A DNA stretch of 64,000 nucleotides from an uncultured Actinomycetes bacterium (GTDB lineage Bacteria > Actinomycetota > Thermoleophilia > Miltoncostaeales > Miltoncostaeaceae), in contig CAITWD010000018.1 of the NCBI GenBank assembly GCA_903896045.1, forward strand, positions 62,001-126,000. Direction: 5' to 3'. The position numbers and the translations under genes were made by a program. Shown here one piece after another: positions 42,387 through 50,884 of this stretch. The notes beneath the pieces were generated by a model. The model ran no database searches. It saw only the letters and a program-made list of their open reading frames with translations, and was not told where the DNA came from. Positions within the stretch are counted from its first letter, which is position 1, and each line of letters begins with the position of its first letter.

Positions 42387-42427
42387 TAGTGTGATTTTTG
42401 TCCTAAAATTTTGGACAAATGTCACTA
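42387..42427. promoter_or_regulatory. 41-bp nested dyad upstream of the Rpf-like gene
   Basis: Outer arms TAGTG (42387-42391) and CACTA (42423-42427), inner arms TTTGTCC (42397-42403) and GGACAAA (42413-42419) around an AT-rich centre containing AAAATTTT. The two arm pairs share a centre to within one base. It looks like a regulator binding site about 200 nt upstream of the coding start. Confidence 0.5.
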
Positions 42428-42620
42428 CGCTTCCGTCTAGGTCGCTCTCGGGACGGATTACGTGTTTTTGCAGGGGGAACTCCGTATTTTTCCCGACGAC
42501 TTGACCGCTGAGCGTTCCGGTTTTCCCATTTTCATGGGGTCATGACGCCTGTTCCGCTCATGGACTTCCGTGATACCGTCGCCGTCGTCGCGTTTCGTTA
42601 TCGGAACTGACCTTTTCGCT
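42428..42620 (+). other. Long 5' leader region of the Rpf-like gene
   Basis: About 190 nt without a coding frame that I can support. It contains TCCGTC...GACGGA (near 42430-42455), a GGGGGAAC segment near 42474, and a CCCATTTTCATGGG hairpin near 42527. Leaders of rpf genes in actinobacteria often carry c-di-AMP (ydaO) riboswitches; the match here is too weak to call. Confidence 0.3.
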
Positions 42621-43670
42621 ATGGCACCTCGTTGTGATCCATACGCGCGTTTGGGGAAGCAGTCGTTCCTCGCCGTCGCCTTAACTTTTTCTTGCGTGGC
42701 TGTCGCCGCGTCTGTTGGGCTGCCGATGTTGGCCGCGCAGTCCGGAGGTCATGCCCCGGCGCAAGCGCCGCAGTCCACCGTAGCGGTTGCTCGTCAGAGG
42801 GTCCGTGACCTCGAGCAGCAGCTCGTGAATGTCCAAAACGCTGCGTCGGCAAGCGCGAGTGTCTATTCGACCGCAAACGCGCGCGTCGCCTTATTGACCG
42901 AAGAGATTCGCACCAATCGATCCCAGCTTGCCCGTACCAAGATCGATATCGCCTCGGCGCGCGCTGCGTTGCGTCAACGGATACTGACGCTGTATGCGGA
43001 TCCACCTCCCTCGGTCATGGAAGTGCTGTTGATGTCCGGCAGTATTCCTTCTGCAATCGATAGTTATGACCTGATGCAACACATCGCCGGCCAAGATTCG
43101 GCGATCGTAAACCAGTTCACATCCGACCGCGATCGTTTGACCGCGTTGGGGCAGTCATTGCAGACCGACGCGCAGTCGGCGATCGCAGATCGTGCAATAG
43201 CGGCGCAGAACCTCTCACAGCTGCGCGGCCTGGCGCAGCAACGCAGCACGTTGCTTGATGCGGCCACCGGTGTGCTCAATCACGCAGAGGCATCTGCTGC
43301 GCAAGTTGCTGCCGTTGCCGCAGAAAGCGCTCGTGCCAAGGCTGCGGCCTCAGCGCATGCCAGCTCCCATCAGATCGTCGGAAGCCTTCCTCATCCGCGC
43401 GGACATGTGTCCTCGCCCGGTTCGGTGTCATTTCCGACCGGTCTGACTGGAGCTCTCGCCCGGATCGCTGCGTGCGAGTCCGGTGGGAATCCCGCCGCAA
43501 TCTCACCGAGCGGTTTGTACCGCGGCATGTACCAGTTCACCTATTCCACATGGGCGTCTGTCGGGGGTACCGGCGACCCCGCTGCAGCCTCTGCTACCGA
43601 ACAAACAATGCGTGCTGGGATCTTGTACCAGCGGTCTGGTCCCGGCCAATGGCCGGTCTGCGGGGCCTAG
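42621..43670 (+). CDS. Secreted coiled-coil and transglycosylase (Rpf-like) protein
   Basis: The 349-residue precursor has an N-terminal signal segment (about residues 12-38), a long coiled coil (about 50-240) resembling the CwlO/PcsB N-terminal domain, including ILTLYADPPPSVMEVLLMSG, an Ala-rich linker, and a C-terminal resuscitation-promoting-factor-type transglycosylase domain starting ALARIAACESGGNPAAISP with the catalytic Glu in ACESGGN, then GLYRGMYQFTYSTWASVGG. It would cleave peptidoglycan glycan strands during growth or resuscitation. ATG 42621 by fit to the signal sequence. Confidence 0.88.
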   Translation: MAPRCDPYARLGKQSFLAVALTFSCVAVAASVGLPMLAAQSGGHAPAQAPQSTVAVARQRVRDLEQQLVNVQNAASASASVYSTANARVALLTEEIRTNRSQLARTKIDIASARAALRQRILTLYADPPPSVMEVLLMSGSIPSAIDSYDLMQHIAGQDSAIVNQFTSDRDRLTALGQSLQTDAQSAIADRAIAAQNLSQLRGLAQQRSTLLDAATGVLNHAEASAAQVAAVAAESARAKAAASAHASSHQIVGSLPHPRGHVSSPGSVSFPTGLTGALARIAACESGGNPAAISPSGLYRGMYQFTYSTWASVGGTGDPAAASATEQTMRAGILYQRSGPGQWPVCGA

Positions 43671-43706
43671 TACAAAAAAAGATTTACGGTTCGGGGCATT
43701 CGAGCC

Positions 43707-43735
43707 TTGACGAAATCGTCGAAAGCGCCGATAGT
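43707..43735 (+). promoter_or_regulatory. Candidate sigma-70 promoter upstream of rpoD
   Basis: TTGACG (43707-43712), 17-nt spacer, GATAGT (43730-43735). It would give an untranslated leader of almost 190 nt before the ATG at 43930. The rest of the 43671-43929 spacer shows nothing else I can name. Confidence 0.5.
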
Positions 43736-43929
43736 TGGTCAGATGCTGATACGCACCCCTCAGTACAGAGGTTGCGGAGAGATCGTGTGCGAAACACAGC
43801 AGCATGTGGCAAGGCCCCGCGCAGCGGTGGTCACGAGAAGTTGTCAAGCGAAGTCGTTGATTCGCCGATAGGTGAGTTAGTGGCGCGGGGATCGATCACG
43901 GTCGAATCCCCGGATTGAAACGGAGGCGG

Positions 43930-45012
43930 ATGTCTACGCAGCAGCTGGGCGTACTCAAGAATGATGGTGAACTGCGCGCGTTGATCGTGCGCGGCCAAGA
44001 GATGGGTTTTCTTGGTCTTGAAGAGGTTGCTGAGGTACTCGATGGACTTGGCTTAGATGCCGATGCCGCTGAGCTTGTCTACCAACAGCTTGAAGAGGCC
44101 GGGATTGAGCTCCTCGAGCAATCAGAGGCCCTGGCCCGTGCCGCCGAGATCGTTGATGAATCAGAACGACCCCGTCGTCCTACGGCGGCAGTCGAACAGA
44201 CCACCGATGCCCTCCAGTTGTTTCTCAAAGACATTGGACGTGTTCCGCTTCTGACCGCTGCAGACGAGGTGCGCTTGGCCAAGCGCATTGAGGCTGGTGA
44301 CCAAGAAGCGAAGCGTCAGATGGTCGAAGCCAACCTTCGTCTGGTCGTCTCGATTGCCAAGGGCTATCGTGGACGTGGTCTCCCCTTCCTCGATTTGATT
44401 CAGGAAGGCACCTTGGGTCTGGTGCGTGCCGTCGAGAAGTTCGACTGGCGGCGCGGATTCAAATTTTCGACCTACGCCACATGGTGGATTCGCCAGGCAG
44501 TGACACGTGCACTCGCCGATAAGGGGCGCACCATTCGTATTCCGGTGCACGTCGTCGAGAAGCTGAACCAGATCAGCCGCGCCGAGCGCGTGCTTATTGG
44601 CCAGCTTGGTCGTGAACCTACCGTTGAGGAAATCGGCGAAGCCGCTGGTCTCCCGCCGGAAGAGGTCGAAGAGATTTTGCGTTCGGCGCAGCCAACGGTG
44701 TCGCTGGAGAAGCCTGTCGGAGAAGAAGAAGAGTCGGAACTTGGACGCTTCCTCGCCGATGAGACCTCTGTTGCCCCAGAGCTGTCCGCTGAGGTGTCGC
44801 TGCGCGAGCAGGCCCTTCGCGAGCTTCTGGACCAGCTGAGCTACCGGGAACGTCGCGTACTCGAGCTTCGATACGGTCTGCGCGGCGAGAAGCCCCGCAC
44901 CCTCGACGAACTCGGTCGGATGTTCAATGTGACCCGTGAGCGGATTCGTCAGGTCGAGAGCCAGTCGCTCCAGAAGCTCTCGTCGCTTCCTGATTCAGCC
45001 CGCCTGTCCTAG
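43930..45012 (+). CDS. rpoD: RNA polymerase primary sigma factor
   Basis: The 360-residue protein contains a short N-terminal region 1.1-like domain, region 1.2 ([20 protein letters not shown]), region 2 ([56 protein letters not shown]), region 3 ([13 protein letters not shown]) and region 4 ([36 protein letters not shown]). These are the primary (group 1/2) sigma hallmarks. ATG 43930 follows CGGAGG. A strong terminator follows. Confidence 0.96.
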   Translation: MSTQQLGVLKNDGELRALIVRGQEMGFLGLEEVAEVLDGLGLDADAAELVYQQLEEAGIELLEQSEALARAAEIVDESERPRRPTAAVEQTTDALQLFLKDIGRVPLLTAADEVRLAKRIEAGDQEAKRQMVEANLRLVVSIAKGYRGRGLPFLDLIQEGTLGLVRAVEKFDWRRGFKFSTYATWWIRQAVTRALADKGRTIRIPVHVVEKLNQISRAERVLIGQLGREPTVEEIGEAAGLPPEEVEEILRSAQPTVSLEKPVGEEEESELGRFLADETSVAPELSAEVSLREQALRELLDQLSYRERRVLELRYGLRGEKPRTLDELGRMFNVTRERIRQVESQSLQKLSSLPDSARLS

Positions 45013-45024
45013 GCGCCATTCGTG

Positions 45025-45056
45025 GGGGGTGTGCTTCGGCACACCCCCTTTTTTTT
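45025..45056 (+). terminator. Strong intrinsic terminator after rpoD
   Basis: GGGGGTGTGC-TTCG-GCACACCCCC is a perfect 10-bp stem with a UUCG tetraloop, followed by eight T. This is the clearest intrinsic terminator in the window. Confidence 0.95.
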
Positions 45057-45060
45057 GTGC

Positions 45061-45630
45061 TTAATTGAGCGACGGATCCTCAGGAGCGCGTCCGAAGATC
45101 GCGTATTCGGGGCCTTTTCGTGCGAGTACGTCGCTCCAGAGGGTGTCGGGGGCCTCGTTGAAGATATCCAGCCGGGTTGCGGCGATATCGATCCAGGCGC
45201 CCTCGCCGAATTCTGCTTCGAGTTGCCCTGGCCCCCACCCTGCATATCCGCCAAAGACGCGCAGTTCAGAGACATGTTCGGTGATGTCGTCTGCAGCGGA
45301 GTCGGGTTGCAGGACACCGATTGCGTCAAAGATCAGACCTGCAGCTCGGGTTGGGTCGGAGAACGCGCCCACGATGATGACGGCGTTTGGCTGCACAGGG
45401 CCACCGCAGTGCACATATTCGGTCGCAGGAATGAGCTCAGATAAAGGCGCCGGGAGAGCGTCGGTGGCGAGGATTTCTGTCGGTTGATTCAAGACCACCC
45501 CAAGGGCCCCTTCATCGGTGTGCTCAATGATGATGATGACTGCCCGCTGAAAGTGCGGATCAAGGAGAAGCGGCGAGGCGGCAAGGAGTCGCCCGTTGCG
45601 AAAGAGAGGGCGCTCCATCTGCTGACTCAT
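45061..45630 (-). CDS. YqgE/AlgH family protein
   Basis: Conserved family of unknown biochemical function, 189 residues. The signature is visible: GRLLAASPLLLDPHFQRAVI, EHTDEGALGVVLNQPTE, YVHCGGPVQPNAVII and VFGGYAGWGPGQLEAEFGEG. It overlaps the upstream 135-aa gene by 4 nt, so the two are co-translated. Confidence 0.93.
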   Translation of the reverse strand: MSQQMERPLFRNGRLLAASPLLLDPHFQRAVIIIIEHTDEGALGVVLNQPTEILATDALPAPLSELIPATEYVHCGGPVQPNAVIIVGAFSDPTRAAGLIFDAIGVLQPDSAADDITEHVSELRVFGGYAGWGPGQLEAEFGEGAWIDIAATRLDIFNEAPDTLWSDVLARKGPEYAIFGRAPEDPSLN

Positions 45631-46034
45631 TGGGTCATCGTCTCGAGAGCCGCCTGATCATCGCCGAAGAGCTCACGGATAAGGTCTGCATGATCTTCGA
45701 GCTCGTCGGTGTCGTGGGCCCGTGCGGCCAAGGACAGCCCCTCAAATGCAACTCCGGCAACCCCGTGGAGCTGCTTTCGCGTGCGCATGAAGTAATCGGC
45801 CAGGAATGCGGCGTGATCGCGCGCACACACCCATTCGTCGCGGGCCGCGTAGTACTCGACCACATCGAGCCCGGTGCGCGCAAGATTCCCCCACGTCGGG
45901 CTCCCAAAATCGGGATGCGGGTTGATCCCAGCCGCACGCACGTAGTCGCGCCACTCGAACTCACCTAAGGACTCAACGAGTCCCGCCAGCCGAGCCACCG
46001 CGTCGGTGGTCTCGACGCTGGGCTCAGCAGTCAT
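45627..46034 (-). CDS. Conserved-looking protein of unknown function, 135 aa
   Basis: Predicted soluble, helical, acidic protein with several Trp and Tyr residues (GEFEWRDYVRAAGINPHPD, GLDVVEYYAARDEWVCARD, AAFLADYFMRTRKQL). No domain recognised. ATG 46034; its TGA overlaps the YqgE ATG. The tight coupling to yqgE is the only functional hint. Confidence 0.7.
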   Translation of the reverse strand: MTAEPSVETTDAVARLAGLVESLGEFEWRDYVRAAGINPHPDFGSPTWGNLARTGLDVVEYYAARDEWVCARDHAAFLADYFMRTRKQLHGVAGVAFEGLSLAARAHDTDELEDHADLIRELFGDDQAALETMTQ

Positions 46035-46040
46035 TGCTGA

Positions 46041-46298
46041 CTAGTGCTCCAGCTGTGAGAGGCGTTTGCGCTCGCGGTAGTAATTCAACACACCACCGAA
46101 GATCACCAATGCGATGGTGAGGTAGATCGCGTCCCAGAAGATCGGCATGTGGTTCGGCAAGGTGTGACCATTGTCTTGACCCTGGATCATCCATCCCAGG
46201 CAAAACCAAATGGTGGCGAAGATCATGACTGTTGCCGCAGCCCGAAAAGGCCATGTGACCGGCAATAACTCATCTTCTTGGTGCTGCCCCGAGGCCAT
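46041..46298 (-). CDS. Small membrane protein of unknown function, 85 aa
   Basis: Two predicted membrane helices (about residues 18-38 and 53-71) separated by GQDNGHTLPNHMPIFW, with a charged C-terminus (YYRERKRLSQLEH). No family assigned. ATG 46298 is preceded by AAAGGAT. The gene lies 6 nt before the 135-aa gene, so it probably leads a three-gene unit with yqgE. The 131-nt spacer upstream (46299-46429) shows nothing else. Confidence 0.68.
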   Translation of the reverse strand: MASGQHQEDELLPVTWPFRAAATVMIFATIWFCLGWMIQGQDNGHTLPNHMPIFWDAIYLTIALVIFGGVLNYYRERKRLSQLEH

Positions 46299-46429
46299 AC
46301 CTATCCTTTCGCACGACCGACGTGTGAGACGCTAGCACGCCGAGCCCGTTGGACGCTACGCGATGCACAGAATCGCGATTGCTTCGGACATCATAAAGAT
46401 TCATTTGACGTTGATTGCAGGGCGCAACG

Positions 46430-47104
46430 TCATTCGGTGTGTTGGGTCGGCACATCGAGACGCGAAATTCTCTCCGCAGGGCCGCGTTCTTGGGCGATGA
46501 CGGCAAATTCGCTGCCACGCGAGCGATAGAGCCGTGCGGGGCGCCCCGGGCCCGAACGCCGTTCGGTACCGACCTCTTCAACGACTCCGGCTGCAAGCAC
46601 GTCGCGTCGAAAGTTGCGGGCATCGAGTTGGGCGTCGAGGATGACCTCATAGACCTCGTGGAGCTCACCCAACGTGAAGGTCTCCGGCAGCAATTGCACC
46701 GCGATCGGTGCATATGCCGTTTTTGCTCGCAATCGCTCGTGGCCATAGGCGATTGCTCCCGCATGGCCTGGAGGAAGTGACGGAAGGTCATCCAGCGGAC
46801 ACCAGCGGACTTCGACAATGTCGTCTCCCGGGGCGAGTGGATAGCGATCTGCCGCAATCAACGCCAGATATGTCACTGCCACTTGAGTGGTGCCGTCGCG
46901 GTCGAAACTAAAGAGCTGTTCGAGGCGAATGCCGGATATGCCTGTTTGGGTGTTGAGGACCTCACTTGCGCGGGTTGCAAGATGCTCGCCGCGTACCCGC
47001 CCACTCGGAAGCGCCCATTCGTTCCCAGGGCGACGCACCAACAGGACTTCAAGATCCCGTTGGCGGACCGTCATGACGATGAGCTCAACACCGACTTGAG
47101 TCAT
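46430..47104 (-). CDS. NrtR-like regulator: degenerate NUDIX domain plus winged helix
   Basis: The 224-residue protein combines an N-terminal NUDIX-like domain (ELIVMTVRQRDLEVLLVRRP, GNEWALPSGRVRGE) with a C-terminal winged helix (FTLGELHEVYEVILDAQLDA, RNFRRDVLAAGVVEEVGTER, GPGRPARLYR). The NUDIX box lacks the catalytic REUxEE pattern; it reads RASEVLNTQTGI, with Ser and Thr-Gln at key places. In NrtR regulators such a domain senses ADP-ribose or related nucleotides and controls NAD or sugar genes. The start overlaps the MBL hydrolase stop by 4 nt, so the two are coupled. Confidence 0.85.
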   Translation of the reverse strand: MTQVGVELIVMTVRQRDLEVLLVRRPGNEWALPSGRVRGEHLATRASEVLNTQTGISGIRLEQLFSFDRDGTTQVAVTYLALIAADRYPLAPGDDIVEVRWCPLDDLPSLPPGHAGAIAYGHERLRAKTAYAPIAVQLLPETFTLGELHEVYEVILDAQLDARNFRRDVLAAGVVEEVGTERRSGPGRPARLYRSRGSEFAVIAQERGPAERISRLDVPTQHTE

Positions 47105-48021
47105 TGTGTGGTCTGTCCATTCTCGGCCTGGCGCTGGGCCCAGATTTCCAACCCAAGAACATTGTTGGTGTCCCAGCCGAGCCATTGCCACAACTCGACT
47201 GCGGGTGCGTGGCTGATCGTCGCGGCAAATGGCAGAACGCGCTCGAGTTCCTCAGCGATCCCCGCCCGCCCTCCACGCGCATAGCCCGTACGCGCCGCCT
47301 CCCCTGCCTGGGCGAAGCCCTCATCGGCGATCGCAAGGGTGATCTCGGGATCCGCGGTTGGACCGAAGTGGGACAACGTAATGAGTTCTGGCGCGCGCTC
47401 GCGCAGGCGTCGCAGGCTGTCACGACCGCCCTCGATATCGACATCGGCAGGTGGCAGGTTGACGTACAAGTTGCTGTCCGGCAGTCCGGTGCCTGCAGCA
47501 TCTCCGATGATGAGTGCCCCGGTGCGGTCATGGAGCACCGACATGTGATGGCGCGCATGGCCAGGGGTCGCAATCATCTCGAGGACTCCCCCACTTCCCA
47601 GATCCACGCGAAAACCATCGGGCGCCACGGTGATGCGATCTGCAGGGGTTGCCGAAAGCCCGCCGTAAATTGGCGCGGTGTGGGCATAGACATCATGTGA
47701 TGCGGCAACGAGGCGCTCGGGCTCTGCGAGATGCCGTGCGCCCCTTTCGTGCACGATCACCTGTGCGCGTGGGAACGCTGCCGCAAGCGCTCCAGTGCCT
47801 CCGCAGTGGTCAAGATGAATATGGGTGAGCACAATCCAGGCCAGATCGTCTGCCCGAAGGCCGCGTCGATGGAGATCGGCGATGAGCAGGTCTGCGGAGG
47901 TCTCTGCCCCGGGATCAATGAGTGCTGGCTGAGCGCCTTCCACCAGATAGGCGCTCGTTAAGCCTTTTTTGCCACCGAGTTCGGTGTCAATGAGGTGTAT
48001 GCCCTGTGCAATTTCGGTCAT
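47101..48021 (-). CDS. Metallo-beta-lactamase-fold hydrolase
   Basis: The 306-residue protein has the metal motif THIHLDHCGG (HxHxDH), later metal ligands in MIATPGHARHHMSVL and LIIGDAAGTG, and a final His in LSHFGP. The C-terminal third is helical. The fold includes glyoxalase II, lactonases and phosphodiesterases; the substrate is unknown. It is followed in the operon by the NrtR-like regulator and is divergent from rpiA, 29 nt apart, which hints at sugar or nucleotide metabolism. Confidence 0.87.
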   Translation of the reverse strand: MTEIAQGIHLIDTELGGKKGLTSAYLVEGAQPALIDPGAETSADLLIADLHRRGLRADDLAWIVLTHIHLDHCGGTGALAAAFPRAQVIVHERGARHLAEPERLVAASHDVYAHTAPIYGGLSATPADRITVAPDGFRVDLGSGGVLEMIATPGHARHHMSVLHDRTGALIIGDAAGTGLPDSNLYVNLPPADVDIEGGRDSLRRLRERAPELITLSHFGPTADPEITLAIADEGFAQAGEAARTGYARGGRAGIAEELERVLPFAATISHAPAVELWQWLGWDTNNVLGLEIWAQRQAENGQTTQ

Positions 48022-48037
48022 CGTCTGCTCACTCGCA

Positions 48038-48050
48038 TAGCCTTACGGGT
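48038..48050 (+). promoter_or_regulatory. Leaderless-type -10 before rpiA
   Basis: TAGCCT at 48038-48043, then 7 nt, then ATG 48051. It lies in the 29-nt divergent gap with the MBL gene. Confidence 0.5.
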
Positions 48051-48740
48051 ATGGGAACACATGATGACGTACGGGCGCATGCCTGGGAAGCCGCGGGGCG
48101 TTACGCCGCCGCATTTGTGAACGATGGTGACCGGGTTGGTTTAGGGACCGGTCGGGCCGCCGCAGCAGGCATTCGCGCGCTCGCTGGCCGCGTTGCAGAG
48201 GGCCTTATGTGCGTGGGAGTCCCGACCTCGCGCGCGAGCGCTGCGCTTGCACGTGAATTGGGGATTTCTCTTGCTCGGATGCGCGGACCGGTACAGGTTG
48301 CATTTGACGGAGCCGATTTGGTCACCCCGAGTGGGCTGATCATTAAGGGCGCAGGCGGCGCTTTGGTGCGCGAGCGCATCGTGGATGACACCGCCGGCCG
48401 CTTCCTGGTGCTCGTTGATGGACCAAAGGTCGCCGACAGCTGTGATGCCTGGGGAGTACTCCCAATTGCGGTGGTGCCATTTGCTGCTGCCTATGTTGCC
48501 AAGACGCTTGCTGAATTCTCCCCTTCTCGCAGATCTGGACGCTCAGATGATGAGCTGGTGATCATTGACCTCACAATACCTGCGGGTGCCGATTGGCAGG
48601 CGGTTGACGCAGAGGTGCGCGCAACGCACGGAGTCGTCGATACGGGGCTCTTTCGCGCGATGCCGGCGGACATCGTGGTCGGATACCCCGATGGCACTGT
48701 GCGGACGCTCGATCGTCTGCCTGACGGCGCCAAGGGGTAA
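48051..48740 (+). CDS. rpiA: Ribose-5-phosphate isomerase A
   Basis: Interconverts ribose-5-phosphate and ribulose-5-phosphate. The 229-residue protein has the phosphate loop VGLGTGRAAAAGIRALA, VGVPTSRASAALARELG, DGADLVTPSGLIIKGAGGAL and VRERIVDDTAGRFLVLVDGP. The two catalytic-site Asp of DGAD, the Lys of IKGAGGAL and the Glu of RERIV are present; the usual Glu after DGAD is Leu. ATG 48051 is supported by the -10 spacing. murT starts right after its stop. Confidence 0.9.
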   Translation: MGTHDDVRAHAWEAAGRYAAAFVNDGDRVGLGTGRAAAAGIRALAGRVAEGLMCVGVPTSRASAALARELGISLARMRGPVQVAFDGADLVTPSGLIIKGAGGALVRERIVDDTAGRFLVLVDGPKVADSCDAWGVLPIAVVPFAAAYVAKTLAEFSPSRRSGRSDDELVIIDLTIPAGADWQAVDAEVRATHGVVDTGLFRAMPADIVVGYPDGTVRTLDRLPDGAKG

Positions 48741-48741
48741 C

Positions 48742-50127
48742 GTGGCGCGTTTGCCGCTTGCGTTCGCGGTTGCCTGTGCGCGCGCCGTGGGCACGCTTTC
48801 TCGCCGCCTTGGCAAAGGTGGCGGCACCAGCGCCCCGGGCAGGGTGCTCTTGGGAGTGCGCCCGGGTGCCGTGGGCGAACTTGCCGCCAGACTCCCCGAC
48901 GGGACGGTCATGGTGTCGGCGACCAATGGCAAAACCACAACCTCGCGGCTCCTTGGGAGTTGCATCACCGCAAAAGGATGGTCGACCGTCGCCAACAGCG
49001 CGGGTGCCAATCTCTTTTTTGGGGTGGCGACAGCGCTGCTTGACCCAGGCATCATCAGTGGCACAACGACATTCGGTGTCTTTGAGGTCGATGAGTTCGC
49101 ATTGCCCTCCGTTGTGGATCAGGTCGCGCCACGCGTGTTGCTGTTGATGAACGTCTTTCGTGATCAGCTCGACCGTTACGGAGAACTTGAATCGATCCTG
49201 GATTCCTGGGCACAGATGATCTCGCGGCTGCCCACGACGACGACGCTTGTCTTAAATGCAGATGATCCGGCGATTGCCGCGCTCGATGATGGCCGCCACC
49301 CTGTGGTGTGGTTCGGACTCGATGACCCGTCGGTCGCAAGCGCGCAAATGGCGCATGCTGCGGACTCCACCCGCTGCCGGAGATGTGCCCATGATCTTGG
49401 CTATGCCTGGAGTACGGTTGGTCATATGGGTGAATGGGCATGTCCGCAGTGCGGTGCGCATCGCCCAAGCAGAGATGTCAGTGCAACGCGCGTTGAGCTC
49501 CTCGGTGTCGGCGCAGTGCGGCTTGAAATGCGTACCCCGCAGGGGTCAATCTCCACTCAAGTTGCACTTCCTGGTCTGCACAATGCCTACAACGTCGTTG
49601 CCGCAACCGCTGCTGCCCTTGCGCTTGGTGTGGAGCCCGAGATCATCGGTGCGGCACTTGCCCAGGCGGATGCCGCATTCGGACGTGCCGAGCGGGTCGA
49701 GATCGACGGCAAATCCCTGGTGCTGTTGCTGGCCAAAAATCCCGCAGGCGCAAATGTGACGATCCAAACGGTGCAGCTTGACCCTGCCCCGTTGCATCTT
49801 CTGGTGTCGCTGAATGACCGTACTGCCGACGGACGCGATGTCTCGTGGATTTGGGATGTCGACTACGAGATGCTCTTGCCACGCATCGCACACCTGACCG
49901 TCACCGGCGACCGTGCATATGAACTCGCACTGCGGTTTGTCTATGCGGGGTTTCCGCGCGAGCGAATCCAGATCGAGTTAGGCGCAGAGGCGGCGCTTGA
50001 TTCGGCGCTCGACGCACTCGAAGGCGATGGGGTGCTGTATGTCCTGCCCACCTATACCGCGATGCTTGAATTACGCAGCATTCTGGTGAACCGAGGCGCA
50101 CTTCGCGCATACTGGGAACATGTCTGA
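48742..50127 (+). CDS. murT: Lipid II isoglutaminyl synthase, Mur-ligase-like subunit MurT
   Basis: Activates the D-Glu side chain of lipid II for amidation by GatD. The 461-residue protein has the Mur ligase P-loop VSATNGKTTTSRLLGS, VFEVDEFALPSVVDQVAPRV, a Cys4 zinc ribbon inserted in the central domain (CRRCAHDLGY then WACPQCGAHRP, about residues 210-240), LHNAYNVVAATAAAL, and the C-terminal MurT-specific domain with LVSLNDRTADGRDVSWIWDV. GTG 48742 follows AAGGGG. It overlaps the methyltransferase gene by 8 nt. Confidence 0.94.
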   Translation: MARLPLAFAVACARAVGTLSRRLGKGGGTSAPGRVLLGVRPGAVGELAARLPDGTVMVSATNGKTTTSRLLGSCITAKGWSTVANSAGANLFFGVATALLDPGIISGTTTFGVFEVDEFALPSVVDQVAPRVLLLMNVFRDQLDRYGELESILDSWAQMISRLPTTTTLVLNADDPAIAALDDGRHPVVWFGLDDPSVASAQMAHAADSTRCRRCAHDLGYAWSTVGHMGEWACPQCGAHRPSRDVSATRVELLGVGAVRLEMRTPQGSISTQVALPGLHNAYNVVAATAAALALGVEPEIIGAALAQADAAFGRAERVEIDGKSLVLLLAKNPAGANVTIQTVQLDPAPLHLLVSLNDRTADGRDVSWIWDVDYEMLLPRIAHLTVTGDRAYELALRFVYAGFPRERIQIELGAEAALDSALDALEGDGVLYVLPTYTAMLELRSILVNRGALRAYWEHV

Positions 50128-50884
50128 CATCACTGAATCAGCGCGCTACCTTCTTGAGCACGCCCACTACACCGAAGACCTGGCGCTCTGGACGGCAATC
50201 GGCGCCCAAGCCTCTGGACCGATCCTCGATCTCGGATGTGCAGCCGGACGGCTTGCGATCGCGCTTGCCGATGTCGGATGTGAGGTCATTGCGCTTGATG
50301 CTGACCCCAGAATGCTGGATGCACTCGCGATCAATGCCGCAGCCGCCGGTGTTGCGGCGCGGATTCATCCGGTGTGTGATGACATGCGAAAATTCGTGTT
50401 GGGAATACCCGTTGCGCTGGCAATCGCATCAATGAACACCCTTCAGGTGCTCCTTCGGCCCGAGGACCAGCTTGAGTGTCTTGGCCAAGTGCACACCGCA
50501 TTGGTACCTGATGGCGAATTCTGGTTTGACCTCGCGGTCCCGGACATCGGCGATGTCATGAACTCGCTCGGCACCGTGCGCGCGGGGGATGTCTATGAGG
50601 ACCCGGCGACGGGTGTGCGGTTGGTGCATTCCTTTTGGTACGACTGGGTCGACCCCATCAGTCAAAACGCACAATTCACCCATCGTGTAGATGAAATCGC
50701 CGTGGACGGAGCGAGCTCATCGTATTTTCGCGAGCACCAGGTGCACCTCTTTGCTCCGGTGGAGCTTGGGCATCTCCTCGCGCGGTCAGGGTTTGAGGTC
50801 GTGCAGTCGTGGGGCGACTTTGCCGGTGCGCCGCTCGAAGCAGGGGCTGATCGCCAGGTCTATCGCTGCAGGGTGCAGGCATGA
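50120..50884 (+). CDS. Class I SAM methyltransferase embedded between murT and gatD
   Basis: The 254-residue protein has motif I GPILDLGCAAGRLAIALADV, the acidic end of strand 2 in VIALDADPRMLDALA, and ALAIASMNTLQVLLRP at the post-I region. The C-terminal half (EFWFDLAVPDIGDVMN, LVHSFWYDWVDP) resembles small-molecule O- or N-methyltransferases. It overlaps murT by 8 nt and gatD by 4 nt, so its synthesis is coupled to the lipid II amidation enzymes. Substrate unknown; a cell-wall precursor is a reasonable guess but not shown. Confidence 0.8.
   Translation: MSDITESARYLLEHAHYTEDLALWTAIGAQASGPILDLGCAAGRLAIALADVGCEVIALDADPRMLDALAINAAAAGVAARIHPVCDDMRKFVLGIPVALAIASMNTLQVLLRPEDQLECLGQVHTALVPDGEFWFDLAVPDIGDVMNSLGTVRAGDVYEDPATGVRLVHSFWYDWVDPISQNAQFTHRVDEIAVDGASSSYFREHQVHLFAPVELGHLLARSGFEVVQSWGDFAGAPLEAGADRQVYRCRVQA

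Noticed and set aside
42460-42540. c-di-AMP (ydaO) riboswitch upstream of the Rpf-like gene
   Set aside because: Only GGGGGAAC and a loose resemblance to the 3' conserved core were seen; the core CAGCTAACC is missing. Kept only as a low-interest observation.
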